Below are positions 1 through 11,103 of a DNA stretch of 64,000 nt, one piece after another. Position numbers and translations under genes: made by a program. Source of the stretch: Trichopria drosophilae (Eukaryota; Arthropoda; Insecta; Hymenoptera; Diapriidae); the NCBI GenBank assembly GCA_030407085.1, contig CM059584.1, positions 100,439,001-100,503,000 of the forward strand. Direction: 5' to 3'. Below the pieces are notes generated by a model. That model made no database searches and was not told the DNA's origin. It saw only the letters and a program-made list of their open reading frames with translations. Each line of letters opens with the position of its first letter. Position 1 is the first letter of the stretch.

Positions 1-1
1 T

Positions 2-238
2 TCTGGTAACTACGCCTGGAGGACACGCTGCCTCAACTACGGAGACCCTGGCTGCTCCGGATTAAAAGTGGGCCCACACTTCAACAGCCAGCACAAAAGT
101 CGAAAATCCAATGGAGGCGGCGAGGATAACAAATTGACCAGAAGGATATCAAAGATCGACGACGGCACTCCGTTCGTCCCAGGTCACACGAGGCTGCCGG
201 TCCTCTCCCTCGTGGTCGCGAGGAAGTGCGACACCTAA
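2..238 (+). CDS. Possible C-terminal tail of a protein-coding gene (partial at window edge)
   Basis: An open frame enters from the left edge and runs 78 codons to a TAA at 236-238. The stretch is clearly more GC-rich than the AT-rich DNA that follows from about position 340, and third codon positions are mostly G or C, as in real insect exons. The peptide is basic and polar, with four cysteines, a CLNYGDPGCSG stretch near the start and a KSRKSNGGGEDNK patch. I recognise no domain. A second frame is also partly open, so chance openness in GC-rich DNA is possible. If real, the gene is on the plus strand and ends here. The first AATAAA downstream is at 1206-1211, which would imply a UTR of about 1 kb. 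Confidence 0.35.
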   Translation, partial: SGNYAWRTRCLNYGDPGCSGLKVGPHFNSQHKSRKSNGGGEDNKLTRRISKIDDGTPFVPGHTRLPVLSLVVARKCDT

Positions 239-2170
239 AGAGGTTCACCAGGTGACAGCAGCCGAAGTAGCAAAACTACGAGACGGATGGAGAACCGGAA
301 CCAGAGGAAAGGACGCCGTAAGAAGAAAGAAGAACTAAATTTACGTAAGCCTCTTTCTCTTCCGTTCCGTTTAAAAAAGATAATATGAATATGTGCGTTT
401 AATTCATTACGTTATGTAACAAAATGTTTATGTATATATGTTAATTTATTTATGTGTGTGTGAGTGTAAGTATGTATGTATTGAATGTGTGTTCGCGTTA
501 ACTAATTTATTTATCCACGTAATTTATTTCGTTGACGAAATGACAATTTTTATTTATCTTGACTTCACACAATGTACCAACAAGTCGATAATATGTTTTA
601 ATTATGACTCTTATTTTTTTTATATTTGCGCTTCGACTTCGAGAATGTTGGTATGAGTGTGATTCAGTGTTTTATGGACGAGTTCAATTATTTATAGAAT
701 TCAAAGTCTCAAATATATTTTAATTGAATGACCGAATATAATTATGACTTGTATTCATTTCAGCACCTGATGATTCCGATCTATAATTTTAATATTTAAT
801 AATGATATTGACTATAATTGACTTATTTATTTTTATATGTTTGGACGATTCGTAAAGATTTGACAAATTAGACACCGAATCGTTTCAACAGAAACTGGTC
901 AGAAACTAGAATCATTTTCTACCAGGGATTTTACGAAATGAAATGTAAGAAATATTTCTAATAGTAAGTTTTTCTAATAGCAATACACCTGTAATTAATT
1001 TCGTATAATACTAATTAGTAGCCTCATTTATGTTCTTTCCGATTTGAGTATTGGCTGGGACCAAGATTTGGGCCCAAATTGAGACTGGTGAAATTTAATT
1101 GGAGCCCAGCAGGGTCTAGTCAATTTATCCGTGTAGGCATGTAGCACACGTCGTAAAATTTTGTTTCTTTGACGTTAAAATATTGCGTAATTCATATAGA
1201 CATTAAATAAATTTAAACATGTGATAAAGTTTAAATAACACCTAAATGCTTATTGTTTCTAATAACATGATATACAACATTTTGTAGGTATATTAATTTA
1301 AATTGTAGTTACAGTGAAAGTGAACATAATGTAATATAATTTTTATAGATTAAAATATTATGTGCAAAATTAGTACTTTCCCGATGTGCGTATTATTGAT
1401 ACAAATAAATATATAAATATTAAACGAAAGTTTACGAAAATATAATGAAAACGATTTAATCGAAAATTATTCTTTCGTATAATGGATAATTTAAAAAGAA
1501 TCCCCACCTAAGATTTCTTAAAGAACTGATTTTCATTTATGTTTTTCTTAGAACAGTTGTTATATAGGTTATTACTGCAAACATGCGTGTCGAGTCACTA
1601 AAGACATAAAAAATATGAGTGTAATTACAAAGTTAATGGATCCAAGTTGGAAGTCAGGACGAATTACTGCCACAGAAGTATTCACAAATTTATTCGAAAG
1701 TAACCGGAGGCCCTCAGACTAAAATTACTATACTTACAGATTTATACATATAACTTTCCAGGAACTTAGAAAGTTTCTGATTAAATATCTACCCGGAGTT
1801 TATGGTGCTGTCTTCGAAAGCTACTGGTACTTACATAATTGCTCTAAGAACTTATACAAAGTGAAGTTGCGAATAAATTATTTCATTGTAATACGTCTTA
1901 TATTATGATCGATTCATTTATTCTGTATCTTACTTTAATGAGTGGTATAAATAAATTGTATTTTTATATACAGACAAAAAAAACAAGCTTTTTTACTAGT
2001 AATTATTTTATCACAGTCTCACTGAACTTTTTTTAATAATCGTGACGACATAGTGGTACCCTTTGATTTCTTGAAATTATTTTGAATTATTTTTTAATTG
2101 AATTAATGCATTGTTATTTACATTGTGGTCAATAACGTATGTAAGTCACTTCGTTTGAGATTTTTTTCGT
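239..2170. other. AT-rich stretch without a recognisable gene
   Basis: The GC-rich character fades by about 340 and the rest is AT-rich with stops in every frame. It could include the 3' UTR of the putative gene at the left edge. About 1045-1120 holds a small decayed piece of the TTGGGCC-rich repeat family seen at 5665-8110, recognisable by a TTTGGGCCCAAATT palindrome. A short stretch near 915-930 resembles one terminus of the MITE at 18958-19068. Nothing else is supportable. Confidence 0.5.
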
Positions 2171-2174
2171 TTAT

Positions 2175-2973
2175 CCCTTTGCGGCACAGTGGTTCCAATT
2201 GGAACCACCTTTTTAACAATACAATTTTTATAATTTTTTACGAATTTGAAGTAGTTTTTATTCCATTTATCCACTATTTTTTTTTTGTTACATGTTCATG
2301 CGATGTAAACATATCACAATTTATGCACAGATTATGTAAAATTATTGTCATTTTGTTAATAATTAATAAACAAAGTATAAAAATTGCCATTTTTAGATAA
2401 AAAATTCATTATTGATGAATCTTTTAGAGAAAATTTTACGAAGCTGCGTACTGGGGGGTTTTTGGGGTCGCTGATTACGAATCTAACTTCAGATTTTGAA
2501 AATTCGCAATGGCGGATCCAAGATGGCCGATCGAAAAGTGAAAAATTACCCGATCGAAATGAAAATAGGTAGTTTGGTGTTTTTGGGGTCGCTGATTGCA
2601 AATATGAATTCAGATTTTGAAAATTCACAATGGCGGATTCAAGATGGCCGACTGAAATTCCACCATTTTGAATTTTCAAAATCTGAGTTCAGCGACACTA
2701 AAAACCCCCGAGTACACACTTTCATCTTGATCATGTAATATTTTACATTTTGTCGGCCATCTTGAATGCGCCATTTTGAATTTACAAAATCTGAGATAAG
2801 ATTCGTAATCAGCGATCCTAATAACCCCCGAGTACCGAGTTTCATCTCGAACAGGTAATTTTTTACATTTTTGTCGGCCATATTGAATCCGCCATTTTGA
2901 ATTTTCAAAATCTGAGATCAGATTCGTAATTTCATTAAAAAAGGTTCACAAGAAAAATGTATGCCGCAAAAGG
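2175..2973. mobile_element. piggyBac-like non-autonomous inverted-repeat element
   Basis: The left end reads CCCTTTGCGGCACAGTGG and the right end is its imperfect inverse (TGCCGCAAAAGG). Both sides are flanked by TTAT (2171-2174 and 2974-2977), a likely variant of the TTAA target of piggyBac-type transposases. The interior (about 2420-2940) is a palindromic array of a roughly 120-bp module: plus-strand copies of 'GTCGCTGATTACGAATCT…TCAGATTTTGAAAATTC…AATGGCGGATCCAAGATGGC' on the left and minus-strand copies on the right, folding at about 2650. No transposase is encoded. The element at 47853-48625 has related ends and the same cargo. Ends and duplication are read directly; the piggyBac assignment is inferred from TTAA-like targets and CCCTTTGC-type ends. 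Confidence 0.72.
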
Positions 2974-3159
2974 TTATAATAAAATGTTACACACCGATGA
3001 GAAAAAGTCCGGGAATTGTCAAATATTTCAAAAACCAAGGATATTTAAAAAAAAAACGCTGAAACGCGTGAAACGATTTTTCAAAACATCTTTTCTCAGG
3101 GATTTTGGGACAACTACGACACACTAGTCATAGATGGCGCTGAGATTACTTTACGATGA

Positions 3160-3370
3160 ATTATTCGACTATTCACATTAAATTTAGTAACTTTGAAACA
3201 TATAAAGATTTCGAAAATCTCCAATGATAGAAATACGAAAATCAAAATGGCGGAATCGGTATGGCAGTCATAAAGATAGGAAAACGTACCAATGTGGGTG
3301 AAATTGGGTATCCGGGGGTTTTATTTAGATGACTCAATTATGAGAAATTCACATAAAATGGCATCACTAA
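3160..3370. repeat. Decayed single unit of the ATGGCGG module
   Basis: An AAAATGGCGGAATC core is followed about 65 bases later by GGGTATCCGGGGGTTTT, which matches the order of motifs in the better preserved modules at 2420-2940 and 40728-41240. No terminal repeats are visible, so this is a solo, degraded copy. The surrounding DNA up to about 4140 is AT-rich with no gene. Confidence 0.4.
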
Positions 3371-4245
3371 CTGTTAAATTCTCTAAAAATATTGTTATTA
3401 ATCTATTGATTCGATGCTTGCATTATACCCAAGCGTAGATTGAAATCGACTAGAAAAGGGAAAAAAAGCAAAAAAGTAGGTTGGAAATGTCCCAGATAAA
3501 GACAATTGTATTGCTTCATATCCTCCCTAGTCAAAAATATATTGTTTAACCATCAACCACAAACCAAACTTTTCGCTCCGTGCTCCTTTTTTCTCTTTTC
3601 AATGCAGGAAATGCCAATAAAAAGACATCGCTGAGAGGTATGAAACACAAAAGAATTTTCATGGCTATTCAAAACACCGATATCGAAAAATCCTTTCGTG
3701 CATTGACGAGTTGTGCAAATTGCTAAATTGACTCGTGAGAAACGTAGGTCGGGAAAAATAAAATATTAATGGAGATTTGTACCATTGGAGGAAGTTGTAC
3801 TATTTAACATGTTCTGTAGCTTAATTACTATTTATTTTGAACCGTCTTTACCAATATTGCATCAAGAAATTTCACTTTTTGTGTTTAGGATATAAGAGTT
3901 GGAGTTTCAAAAATACTTGTCGTTTTCTCTTACCAATTCTTATGTCTTATCGATTGAGATAATTCTAAACAAAATCAAGAGTAACAATTAATTTATTTTG
4001 TAATTATTAATTTCATTACCTATCTGAGTTAAATTAAATTTCGTGACCTAATTATACATTTGACATTAAATACACATTTAATAATTTACTGTTCTGAAAT
4101 ATGAAAAAGTAAATAAAATTACATTTTTTGTAATTACAAAATTTCAAATAACCGTGGAAGCGGAAGTTATCGCGAGGGAGTTGTTTAATTTCCACTTTTA
4201 TAACTTCCCACACAAACATAATGACACAATAGTAATGTTTGTAAG

Positions 4246-4326
4246 AAACGGTCGTTGAAGTTTAGGGTCTTATACATTCACCAGCGACCACTATTTAACG
4301 CCGCGTGAAACTTCAAGCAACCGTTT
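4246..4326. other. Short hairpin with about 20-bp stem
   Basis: An AAACGGTCGTTGAAGTTT arm is followed after about 40 bases by an inverted partner ending AACTTCAAGCAACCGTTT, with one mismatch and one bulge. It lies in a locally less AT-rich patch (4140-4420). It could be a structured RNA, a regulatory palindrome or the remnant of a small MITE. Stem and loop lengths alone do not make it a microRNA precursor. Confidence 0.3.
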
Positions 4327-5664
4327 AATTCGGTAACTTTCCCAAAGTGATGGAAACAAGAAACTGAAACAAAAAGAGAAAATGTCGTACGCCAGCTTTT
4401 TTATTAACAGTCGGTAATTTGCGAGTTTCCAAGGAAAAACACTAAACAAATAATTCCATTAGTGTTTTTTACATTCTAGAAGATTAACAATTTAAATCAC
4501 AAGTATTGTACTTTATATACTTTGTTCAGAAAATATGTGAAATGTGTACTCCAAAAGCATATAAATGTTTCCTTTCATTTCCTCATGTCAGTAAACTTTG
4601 TAACCTTCCTAATGAAAATGTTCCAAGAGCGGAATGTACATACACAGTATGGATGAATTGTTTCTAATATTCGTCTTTCAAGTCATTAACCTAAACACGA
4701 ATGCAGACGGCAATTTTTTGGTCGCAATTCAATTACCGATGACACTCATCCCAGTTTTCATAGATTTAATTATCTTTGCAATAACTGAATTCGAACACGT
4801 TAAAACAATTAAATCCGTCATATTCGCGATTCGTCCTGTCGGAAATACTGGAGTAATTAAAAGCAGGAGATTTGAGGAACGCCGAGACTACAAATGCACA
4901 TTCGACTAATCAGCAAAATATCACAAAGGGTCAGAATTGAAATGAAATTTTCGAGCTGAACGAAATGTTGATTACGGTCGTACACTCAGGGATCAACCAT
5001 TTTGTTACTATGAACGATTCACGCGCATTTTTCCGAGATGCACCAGTATTCGAGGATTATTTATTCGTCTGGAAAATACGTACAGCTATGAATCTGTTTC
5101 ATCTCGACACCCATATCTGTATTATCCATGAAACGATGGCCATATTGTAAATCGAAAAAATTGAAACAGAGAAATTGCGTATAATAGTTATGCATTATAT
5201 CAGTCCATCTGCAACCCATACGTATAATATATTTCAAACGCATTATTGTTTTGATTCTAAATTAAAGTCAGCTGCAGTTTTAAATATTTTATTCTTCTTC
5301 AGTATTACATGACAGATTGAATTTAATAAATAATATTAGTTTACTTTTTTTTTCTATGCTTTTTTTATTGTAGTTCCAAAATTCGTAATAAATAATGAAA
5401 TATTATATTGTTATAAGACTGATCAACAAATCACCTTAAATTTTATCTATCGATATAAAACTTCAACAACATATTTAACCCCTTTCGTCCCGAAACTATA
5501 AAATTTAGACGCAACATTCAACCCTTTAACTTTTATTCCAAACGACATTAAAAACAATTTTAAAAGTCAAGATCGATAGTCTAGGACCTCTTCTTTTGAA
5601 TCTCGTAATCAGAATCAGCCTTCAATTTGAAAGAAAAAATTCTAATAACCCATGTGCGAAATTC

Positions 5665-6020
5665 GTAACGGCCCAGCCCTGGTCCAGTCCTGGCAACGGC
5701 GGTGCCGAGGCTCGGCTGCGACATTGGGCCAACACTGGCATGAGTCTTGGTGCGACACTCCAGCCTAGACTCGGCAACCGGTCTTGGTCCAGTAATGGTT
5801 GCCAGCACTGTCACGGCATCGACAGCCAGCACTGGCCCGGCATCAAAGCCAGTATTGGCGCGGCATTGACTGTCGGCAATGGCCCAGAGTCTGTTACGAC
5901 ACTACGGCCTGGACTCGGCGAGCGGTATTGGACCATTAGTGGCTGCCAGCACTTTTACAGCATCAAAGCCAGTATTGGCGCGGCGTTGATCGTCGGCGAT
6001 GGCACAGAGCCTATAGCAGC
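5665..6020. repeat. GC-rich degenerate tandem repeat rich in GCCAGTATTGGC
   Basis: Similar blocks recur at a spacing of about 144 bp: ACTCGGCAACCGGTCTTGG at 5769 and ACTCGGCGAGCGGTATTGG at 5913. Each is followed by a CATCAAAGCCAGTATTGGCGC motif and a GTCGGCAATGGC-type motif. It contrasts sharply with the AT-rich flanks. Long open frames on both strands here are by-products of GC richness and of the repeat, since they do not persist between related copies at 6870-8110. Confidence 0.65.
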
Positions 6021-6169
6021 TAAATTTTACAGGTATTATTGTCTTTGCAACGTCGCAGCAGCAGCACGATAAAAAAAGAAAAACAAACGTTGAAACGAAT
6101 TTATTGTTAATGGAAGAAACCTGGAAGATGTATATACATCGATGGGTATATGCATATATTCCCCCTTAT

Positions 6170-6870
6170 TGACGAATCTTTTGATGTTGTAAGCCCCTGG
6201 GCGGGGCCAAATTTGGAACTCCAACGAGTTGGATTAGTAAGTTCGTAAAACGTCGTACTAGTTCCATCGTATTCCTGTAAATAAAAATATTAATTTCTAA
6301 TTCGTCGTTTATCACGACGAGTTAGTTCTTAGTCGGAGGGAAAGTCCCCCCGACACCAAAAAAGGTAAAAGTGGTGAGATCGCCCTCCGGCCGGAATTGC
6401 CGCGTCGGTGCCCACACTTCAAGGAACGCGGGCGCTACTTCATATGCGGTTCGGCGACGCGTTCCTAGCGGCTACGGCCGGAACTTAACTGCTGGGTTTC
6501 CCTGGGGATTCGAACGTCACCGCTGGCTATGGACCGAGTCTCCAGAGATCGGAGGGCTCGTACACGAAGAGAACTGTGAAAGTATGCAACTGTAGGGAAT
6601 CCTTCGCCACTGTACTAAGATTTCGGGGCTGCTTCTGCACCTTGTGCCGCGAGATATCAATCTATGAAAGTCACAGTCTCAGACTGTGAAAACGCTCACG
6701 GATGAGACAGCAAAACTACGATGCTTCTCTTCCAGGCTTGCTCCCGCCTAAGTTATACTTTTTAGACTAGAGCTCTCCCGGACTTTTTTGTAGGAAATTT
6801 CCTCCTCTACCAAAAAGGTTTAGTAAATTTTTGCTCTATCTTGCATCGTTTTCGATACGGTCGATATTCG
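6170..6870. other. GC-rich segment, possible LTR-retroelement leader remnant
   Basis: This moderately GC-rich segment separates two repeat arrays. A possible LTR-like end is suggested by AATAAAAAT at about 6283, a short palindrome ACGACGAG around 6315 and a terminus GTCCCCCCGACACC at about 6345-6358, followed by GC-rich DNA as in a retroelement leader. No gag or pol frame follows, and I found no matching second LTR. Host sequence or another repeat type is equally possible. Confidence 0.22.
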
Positions 6871-7200
6871 ATCGGCAATATTCTGTTTGAAATAAATTTG
6901 CTAGGCTTGGACCGATGTTCGGTCCCGAATGTTTCCATCGCTGGGCCGAGATTTGGCACTATCACTTTGCCAGACATGGTCCGATACTCGGGCCCAATAT
7001 TGGGCCGACGCTGGGACGACGATCGGGAGAAATGACTATGAGATCAATTTGCCAGGCCTGGCCCGATGCATTGGCCAGTTTTCGGCCGCAGATTGGCAAT
7101 TTGTTATAGCCAGTATCGGCTACCAATGCTGGCGCTATACTGGCACAGTGAAGTTGCCGACGTTGGGCCAGCATTGGTAGCCGAAAGTCGGCTATAAACG
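6870..7200. repeat. TTGGGCC-rich repeat, copy A
   Basis: A block of about 330 bp carries GGGCCGAGATTTGGCACTAT, CGGGCCCAATATTGGGCCG and TTGCCGACGTTGGGCCAGCA in that order. Almost the same sequence recurs at 7741-8060, by eye about 90 percent identical. The many GGCC and TTGGC half-sites make it strongly self-complementary locally. Reading frames here shift between copies, so I treat it as non-coding. The 7200-7510 stretch that follows is moderately GC-rich with no gene seen. Confidence 0.7.
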
Positions 7201-7619
7201 ACTGGTGGAAGGGCTTAAAATAAAACACGCGGTTTGATCGGCCTCAAGAAACTATTTAAAATTTATTCGCGATCAACCGGTGACGACCCGATCGCGACCC
7301 GGACATCCTAACCCCGACGACGTTCCGAAACGTTCTCTCTGACCCGATCGTCACTTTTTCTCATCTTAGTTCGACTTTTCAAACTCTCGAACATTTAAAT
7401 AGACTACAACGTCATACTTTACATCGATAATATACTATTCGAATTACAAATAATTTTATCGAGATCGTCACCATTTTGAAGGGCCTTTTACATAATTTAC
7501 CTAACAGGCCTGCTTCATTTTTAGAGGTACCCCCATTCGGGTGTGCAATGGCGTAGGGAAAACCACATCTGTGGGAAAAAACCTACGCCGGGTACCGCAG
7601 TTGATAAAACATCGATTCC

Positions 7620-8110
7620 GTCCGTAACATCGGCTGTCAATGCTGGGCCGAGATTTGGCACTATTAATTCGACGGGGTTGGTCCGATGCTCAGGTCGGTT
7701 TTGGACCAACTGTGGGCCAACGATCGGCAGTACCTTGTATGAAATAAATTTGCTAGAATTGGCCCGATGTTCGGTCCTGATCCTGAATGTTTCCATCGCT
7801 GGGCCGAGATTTGGCACTATCACTTTGCCAGACTCGGTCCGATACTCGGGCCCAATATTGGGCCGACGCTGGGACGACGATCGGAAGAAATACATATGAG
7901 ATCAATTTGCCAGGCCTGGCCCGATGCGTTGGCCAGTTTTCAGCCGAAGTTTGGCAATTTGTTATAGGCAGTATCGGCTACCAATGCTGGCCCGATTCTG
8001 GCACAGTGAAGTTGCCGACGTTGGGCCAGCATCGGCAGCCGAAAGTCGGCTGTCAACGCTGGGTCAATACTGGGCCGTATGGTCAGCATCGGCATTTCGC
8101 ACATGGGAAT
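7620..8110. repeat. TTGGGCC-rich repeat, copy B with an extra tandem unit
   Basis: The block contains the same motif order as 6870-7200, plus an upstream diverged unit. GGGCCGAGATTTGGCACTAT starts at about 7644 and again at about 7799, a period of about 155 bp, close to the 144-bp period at 5665-6020. This suggests one tandem family with monomers near 150 bp, expanded locally and then duplicated as a larger block. Confidence 0.7.
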
Positions 8111-8114
8111 TCAT

Positions 8115-9500
8115 TCGAACAAAATTTTCCGATTTTTTTCCAGGTTTCTTTGCAAAAATCGCGTTTTTTGACAGTGCAATATTGACTATTACAGAATATA
8201 CTAATCTCGTATTTTTGCTCGACGTTTCTTTACCCGCCATATTGCTTTCAACAAACATAATTCCGATTTCAAAATGACGCCTGGAAATTGTAATTTAGTG
8301 GTTAAAGTACACGATATAAGAGGTTGTGAATCTGTCCTTATTTTGGTATAAGATCTAAGTGTCATTATATAATAATATCTGTAACGTTATATATGATATT
8401 GTCTACACTTATATCTATAATATGTAACGTTGGGAATGAACAATTTTTAATTTAGGCTAGTAATGATGGTGAGTTTTACTTGATGGTTCACATTTACTGA
8501 GATAATAGTAGTCGTAATAAAAGCTTACAATGCTCCCATAAATAAATTGAGCTGTATTCAATTTTTAGGTTATAAACTGATTATCGTTAGGTCACAAATG
8601 TATATGATCACTTTCTCTTTCACGCTTACGCATTGACAGGGAAACATCGAAAATTCAGTGATAATCAAACAACAGGTCGGTAAAAACCAATTTTATCAAA
8701 TTAAATTGAGGTTATGAATGAACGAACATGAGATTACATATTCAAAAAAGATGATAATTACTTTTCTATTCTAATTCCTCGTGTATTTTACCGATACACG
8801 GTAAAATAATCGATATTTATGTGAGAAAGTGTAATAATACAAATTGTAGACGACGTGTTGAAACCTCCATTTTGTTTTTTTTGAAAAAAGTGTTATGGGA
8901 GAATAAAGAGTTAAAGAAAAAGATTACCATTTTCATTGTCAAAAAAGCCAACTTCTTTCTTTGAAATTTACAGTTAACTCTGACTAGCGGATTCGAAAGA
9001 GGAGATAAAAAACTATAGCTATAGCGTAATCATAGCGTGATAAATAATATCCGATTAAAAACAGTGTACATTTTTTTTAAAAAGTGGCACGTTATAGTGT
9101 TCATTTTGAAGTTCTGAACTGAAAGTAACAATGAAAATGTGAATATTTTAATAAAATTTAAGTATGATTCTCTCTTGGCTTATTCGGTCGGTTGTGATTC
9201 GAAAAATCAAAATGAAAATCAAAATAACATAAATTTCTTGATTCATCTATTTTTATTTTCCGTTTTTAATATCTTTAACGGATTTGGAGATATTATACAT
9301 TAGAAGATAAGTTCGAAAATTCAGAGCGTTTACGAACTTTCAGCTGGTTCTTATCTGAAGGGCATCGCTGAAGAATGGAAAACTGTAATCTTTAGACATC
9401 GTTACCGTTCTTGTTTTTTTGAAATATTATTTTCAAATCTTTATAACGTATTTTATGTAGACAAAAATTAAAAAGGTGAATGTTAATCTATAGAAATCAA
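8115..9500. other. AT-rich stretch, nothing supportable
   Basis: AT-rich sequence with stops in all frames; no inverted-repeat element with clear ends, RNA gene or protein similarity was recognised. Confidence 0.5.
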
Positions 9501-9505
9501 ATACC

Positions 9506-10064
9506 GGGTGCGGGTCGAAAAACTGACAAATCAAAAAACCGACACTTGAAAATACAGACAGTAGAAAACAGAATTGTAATAATGCTGACAGTCAAAAAAC
9601 TGACAGTGAAAAATCCGACATTCCCAAAACCGACAGGCACAAAGCCGTTAGTAGAAAAACCGAATGTCATAATACCGATAGTAAAAACTGATAGTAAAAG
9701 AACTGACACTTCAAAAATTGATTACCCGCATGTCGAGGGTGCGGGTCCAAAAACCGACAAATCAAAAAGCCGATAGGTCAGAAAACCGACAATTCAAATA
9801 ATGATTGTCCTCCTAACTAAGTGTCTATTTTTTTATGTGTCGGCTTTATGACTATCGGTTTTTTTACTGTTGGCTTTATGACTGTCGGCTTTTTGATTTG
9901 TCGGTTTTTCGACCCGCACCCGCTTGCCGATGTGTCTATTTTTTTATGTGTCGGCTTTTTGGCAGTCGATTCTTCGAAGTGTCGGTTATGCGACTGTCGG
10001 TATTATGACAATTAGGTTTATCTACTGTCGGCTTTTAGACGTGTCAGTTTTTCGACCCACACCC
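9506..10064. mobile_element. Hairpin element with GGGTGC-type ends and 15-bp internal units
   Basis: The left end GGGTGCGGGTCGAAAAACTG is the inverse of the right end (CAGTTTTTCGACCCACACCC). The arms are made of degenerate 15-bp units of the type CYGACAGTNAAAAAA; between about 9585 and 9680 six successive units keep an exact 15-base register. The right half carries the complementary GTCGG…TTTTT units, so the whole folds into a long imperfect hairpin. A second pair of the same ends lies inside (9737-9921), and a 27-base block beginning GTGTCTATTTTTTTATGTG occurs twice in the right half. No coding capacity. Related elements are at 18079-18314 and 53896-54043. No clear target duplication. Confidence 0.68.
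9737..9921. mobile_element. Inner nested copy of the GGGTGC hairpin element
   Basis: It starts GGGTGCGGGTCCAAAAACCG and ends with the inverse CGGTTTTTCGACCCGCACCC. The arms pair through CGACAAATCAAAAAGCCGA. It is nearly the same as the solitary hairpin at 53896-54043, which suggests that the larger 9506-10064 structure arose by insertion of one copy into another, or by expansion of the palindrome. Confidence 0.6.
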
Positions 10065-10130
10065 CAAATACCACCTTATAATTTAATGAATAGCGCATCA
10101 ATTTGAAAAGTGTGGTTTAAATTATAACTA

Positions 10131-11103
10131 ACAAGGGAACCCTTCCAGGTGTGTCATATGGATTTGATTGAAACTTGGCACATCGAAAGGTCATTATCAT
10201 TGATGACAATTGGCCTTTAAACTTGGTGCCATAAATCACAAGAAACAAAATGGCGGCTCATATATGACAGAAAATAAAACAAAATAAAAAATCGTCGAAT
10301 TCGCTTGAACCTTGTTACTCGGAATTTTTGTGGTCGCTGAATACGAATATATGATCCTAGATTTCAAAAATTCAAAATGATGGACTCAATATGGCGGACG
10401 ACTATTTTAAAAATAGCTCGTATTTGATTAAAATTTGTTACTAGAGGATTTTTAGGATCGTTGAATTCTAAACTGACGCTGCATTTTAAAAAGACAAATA
10501 TATTTAGATGTAAGTCCACTGTGACTTATGAATGTCATATAAAAATCACGCATATCCAATCCAAACGTTTAGGAAAGTAAAAATTGAAATGAACTTCAAA
10601 TAGTATTGAAAAAATATTACCTATCTGAAACTGTTTGGAAATAAGTTGAAATGCTATTTATTTAAATTAAAATAAAAGTACACTTGAACTTATACAATAT
10701 TTACATTTTTTCTCAGAATTCTTTTGTTACTCAATATAAGTTTTGCTCTCAGTAAAGAAATGATAAGCAAATTTTTTTTTTAACCAACTGCACTTCGTCA
10801 TCCGCATGCTGGTACAGTCGCCATGTTGAGTATGCTATTTTGAGTTTTTGAAATCCAACATCATATTCGTATCTAGCAACCCCAAAAACCCCCGAGTAAC
10901 GAGTTTCAAGCGAATTCGACGATTTGTTATTTTTTTGAAAGTTTGTTATATATGAGTCGCCATTTTGTTTCTTGTGATTTATGGCACCAAGTTTAAATTG
11001 CCAAAATTAAATTGCCAAGGCTAATTGTCATAAATTATGATGACCTTTCGATGTGCCAAGTTTCAATCAAATCTGAGCGACACACCAGGGAGGGTTCCAT
11101 TGT
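10131..11103. mobile_element. Fold-back element with ACAAGGGAACCCT ends
   Basis: The left end ACAAGGGAACCCTTCC is mirrored by the right end (AGGGAGGGTTCCATTGT). The arms remain complementary for over 100 bp through TGTGTCATATGGATTTGATT, AACTTGGCACATCGAAAGGT and CACAAGAAACAAAATGGCGG on the left. Inward on both sides lie oppositely oriented copies of the ATGGCGG/TCGCTGAATACGAAT module. About 973 bp, no open frame of interest, no obvious target duplication. Confidence 0.7.

Noticed and set aside
5596..6072. 158-codon open frame through the GC-rich repeat
   Set aside because: The frame is a by-product of GC-rich tandem repeats; overlapping frames on both strands are equally open and frame is not kept between repeat copies.
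7521..7899. Open frames on both strands through the TTGGGCC repeat
   Set aside because: Same sequence reads open on both strands and matches only its own repeat copies; no domain.
9540..9730. Regular short repeats with variable spacers, CRISPR-like at first glance
   Set aside because: The period is only 15 bp, the repeats are degenerate, the complementary array follows to form a palindrome, and the host is a eukaryote.
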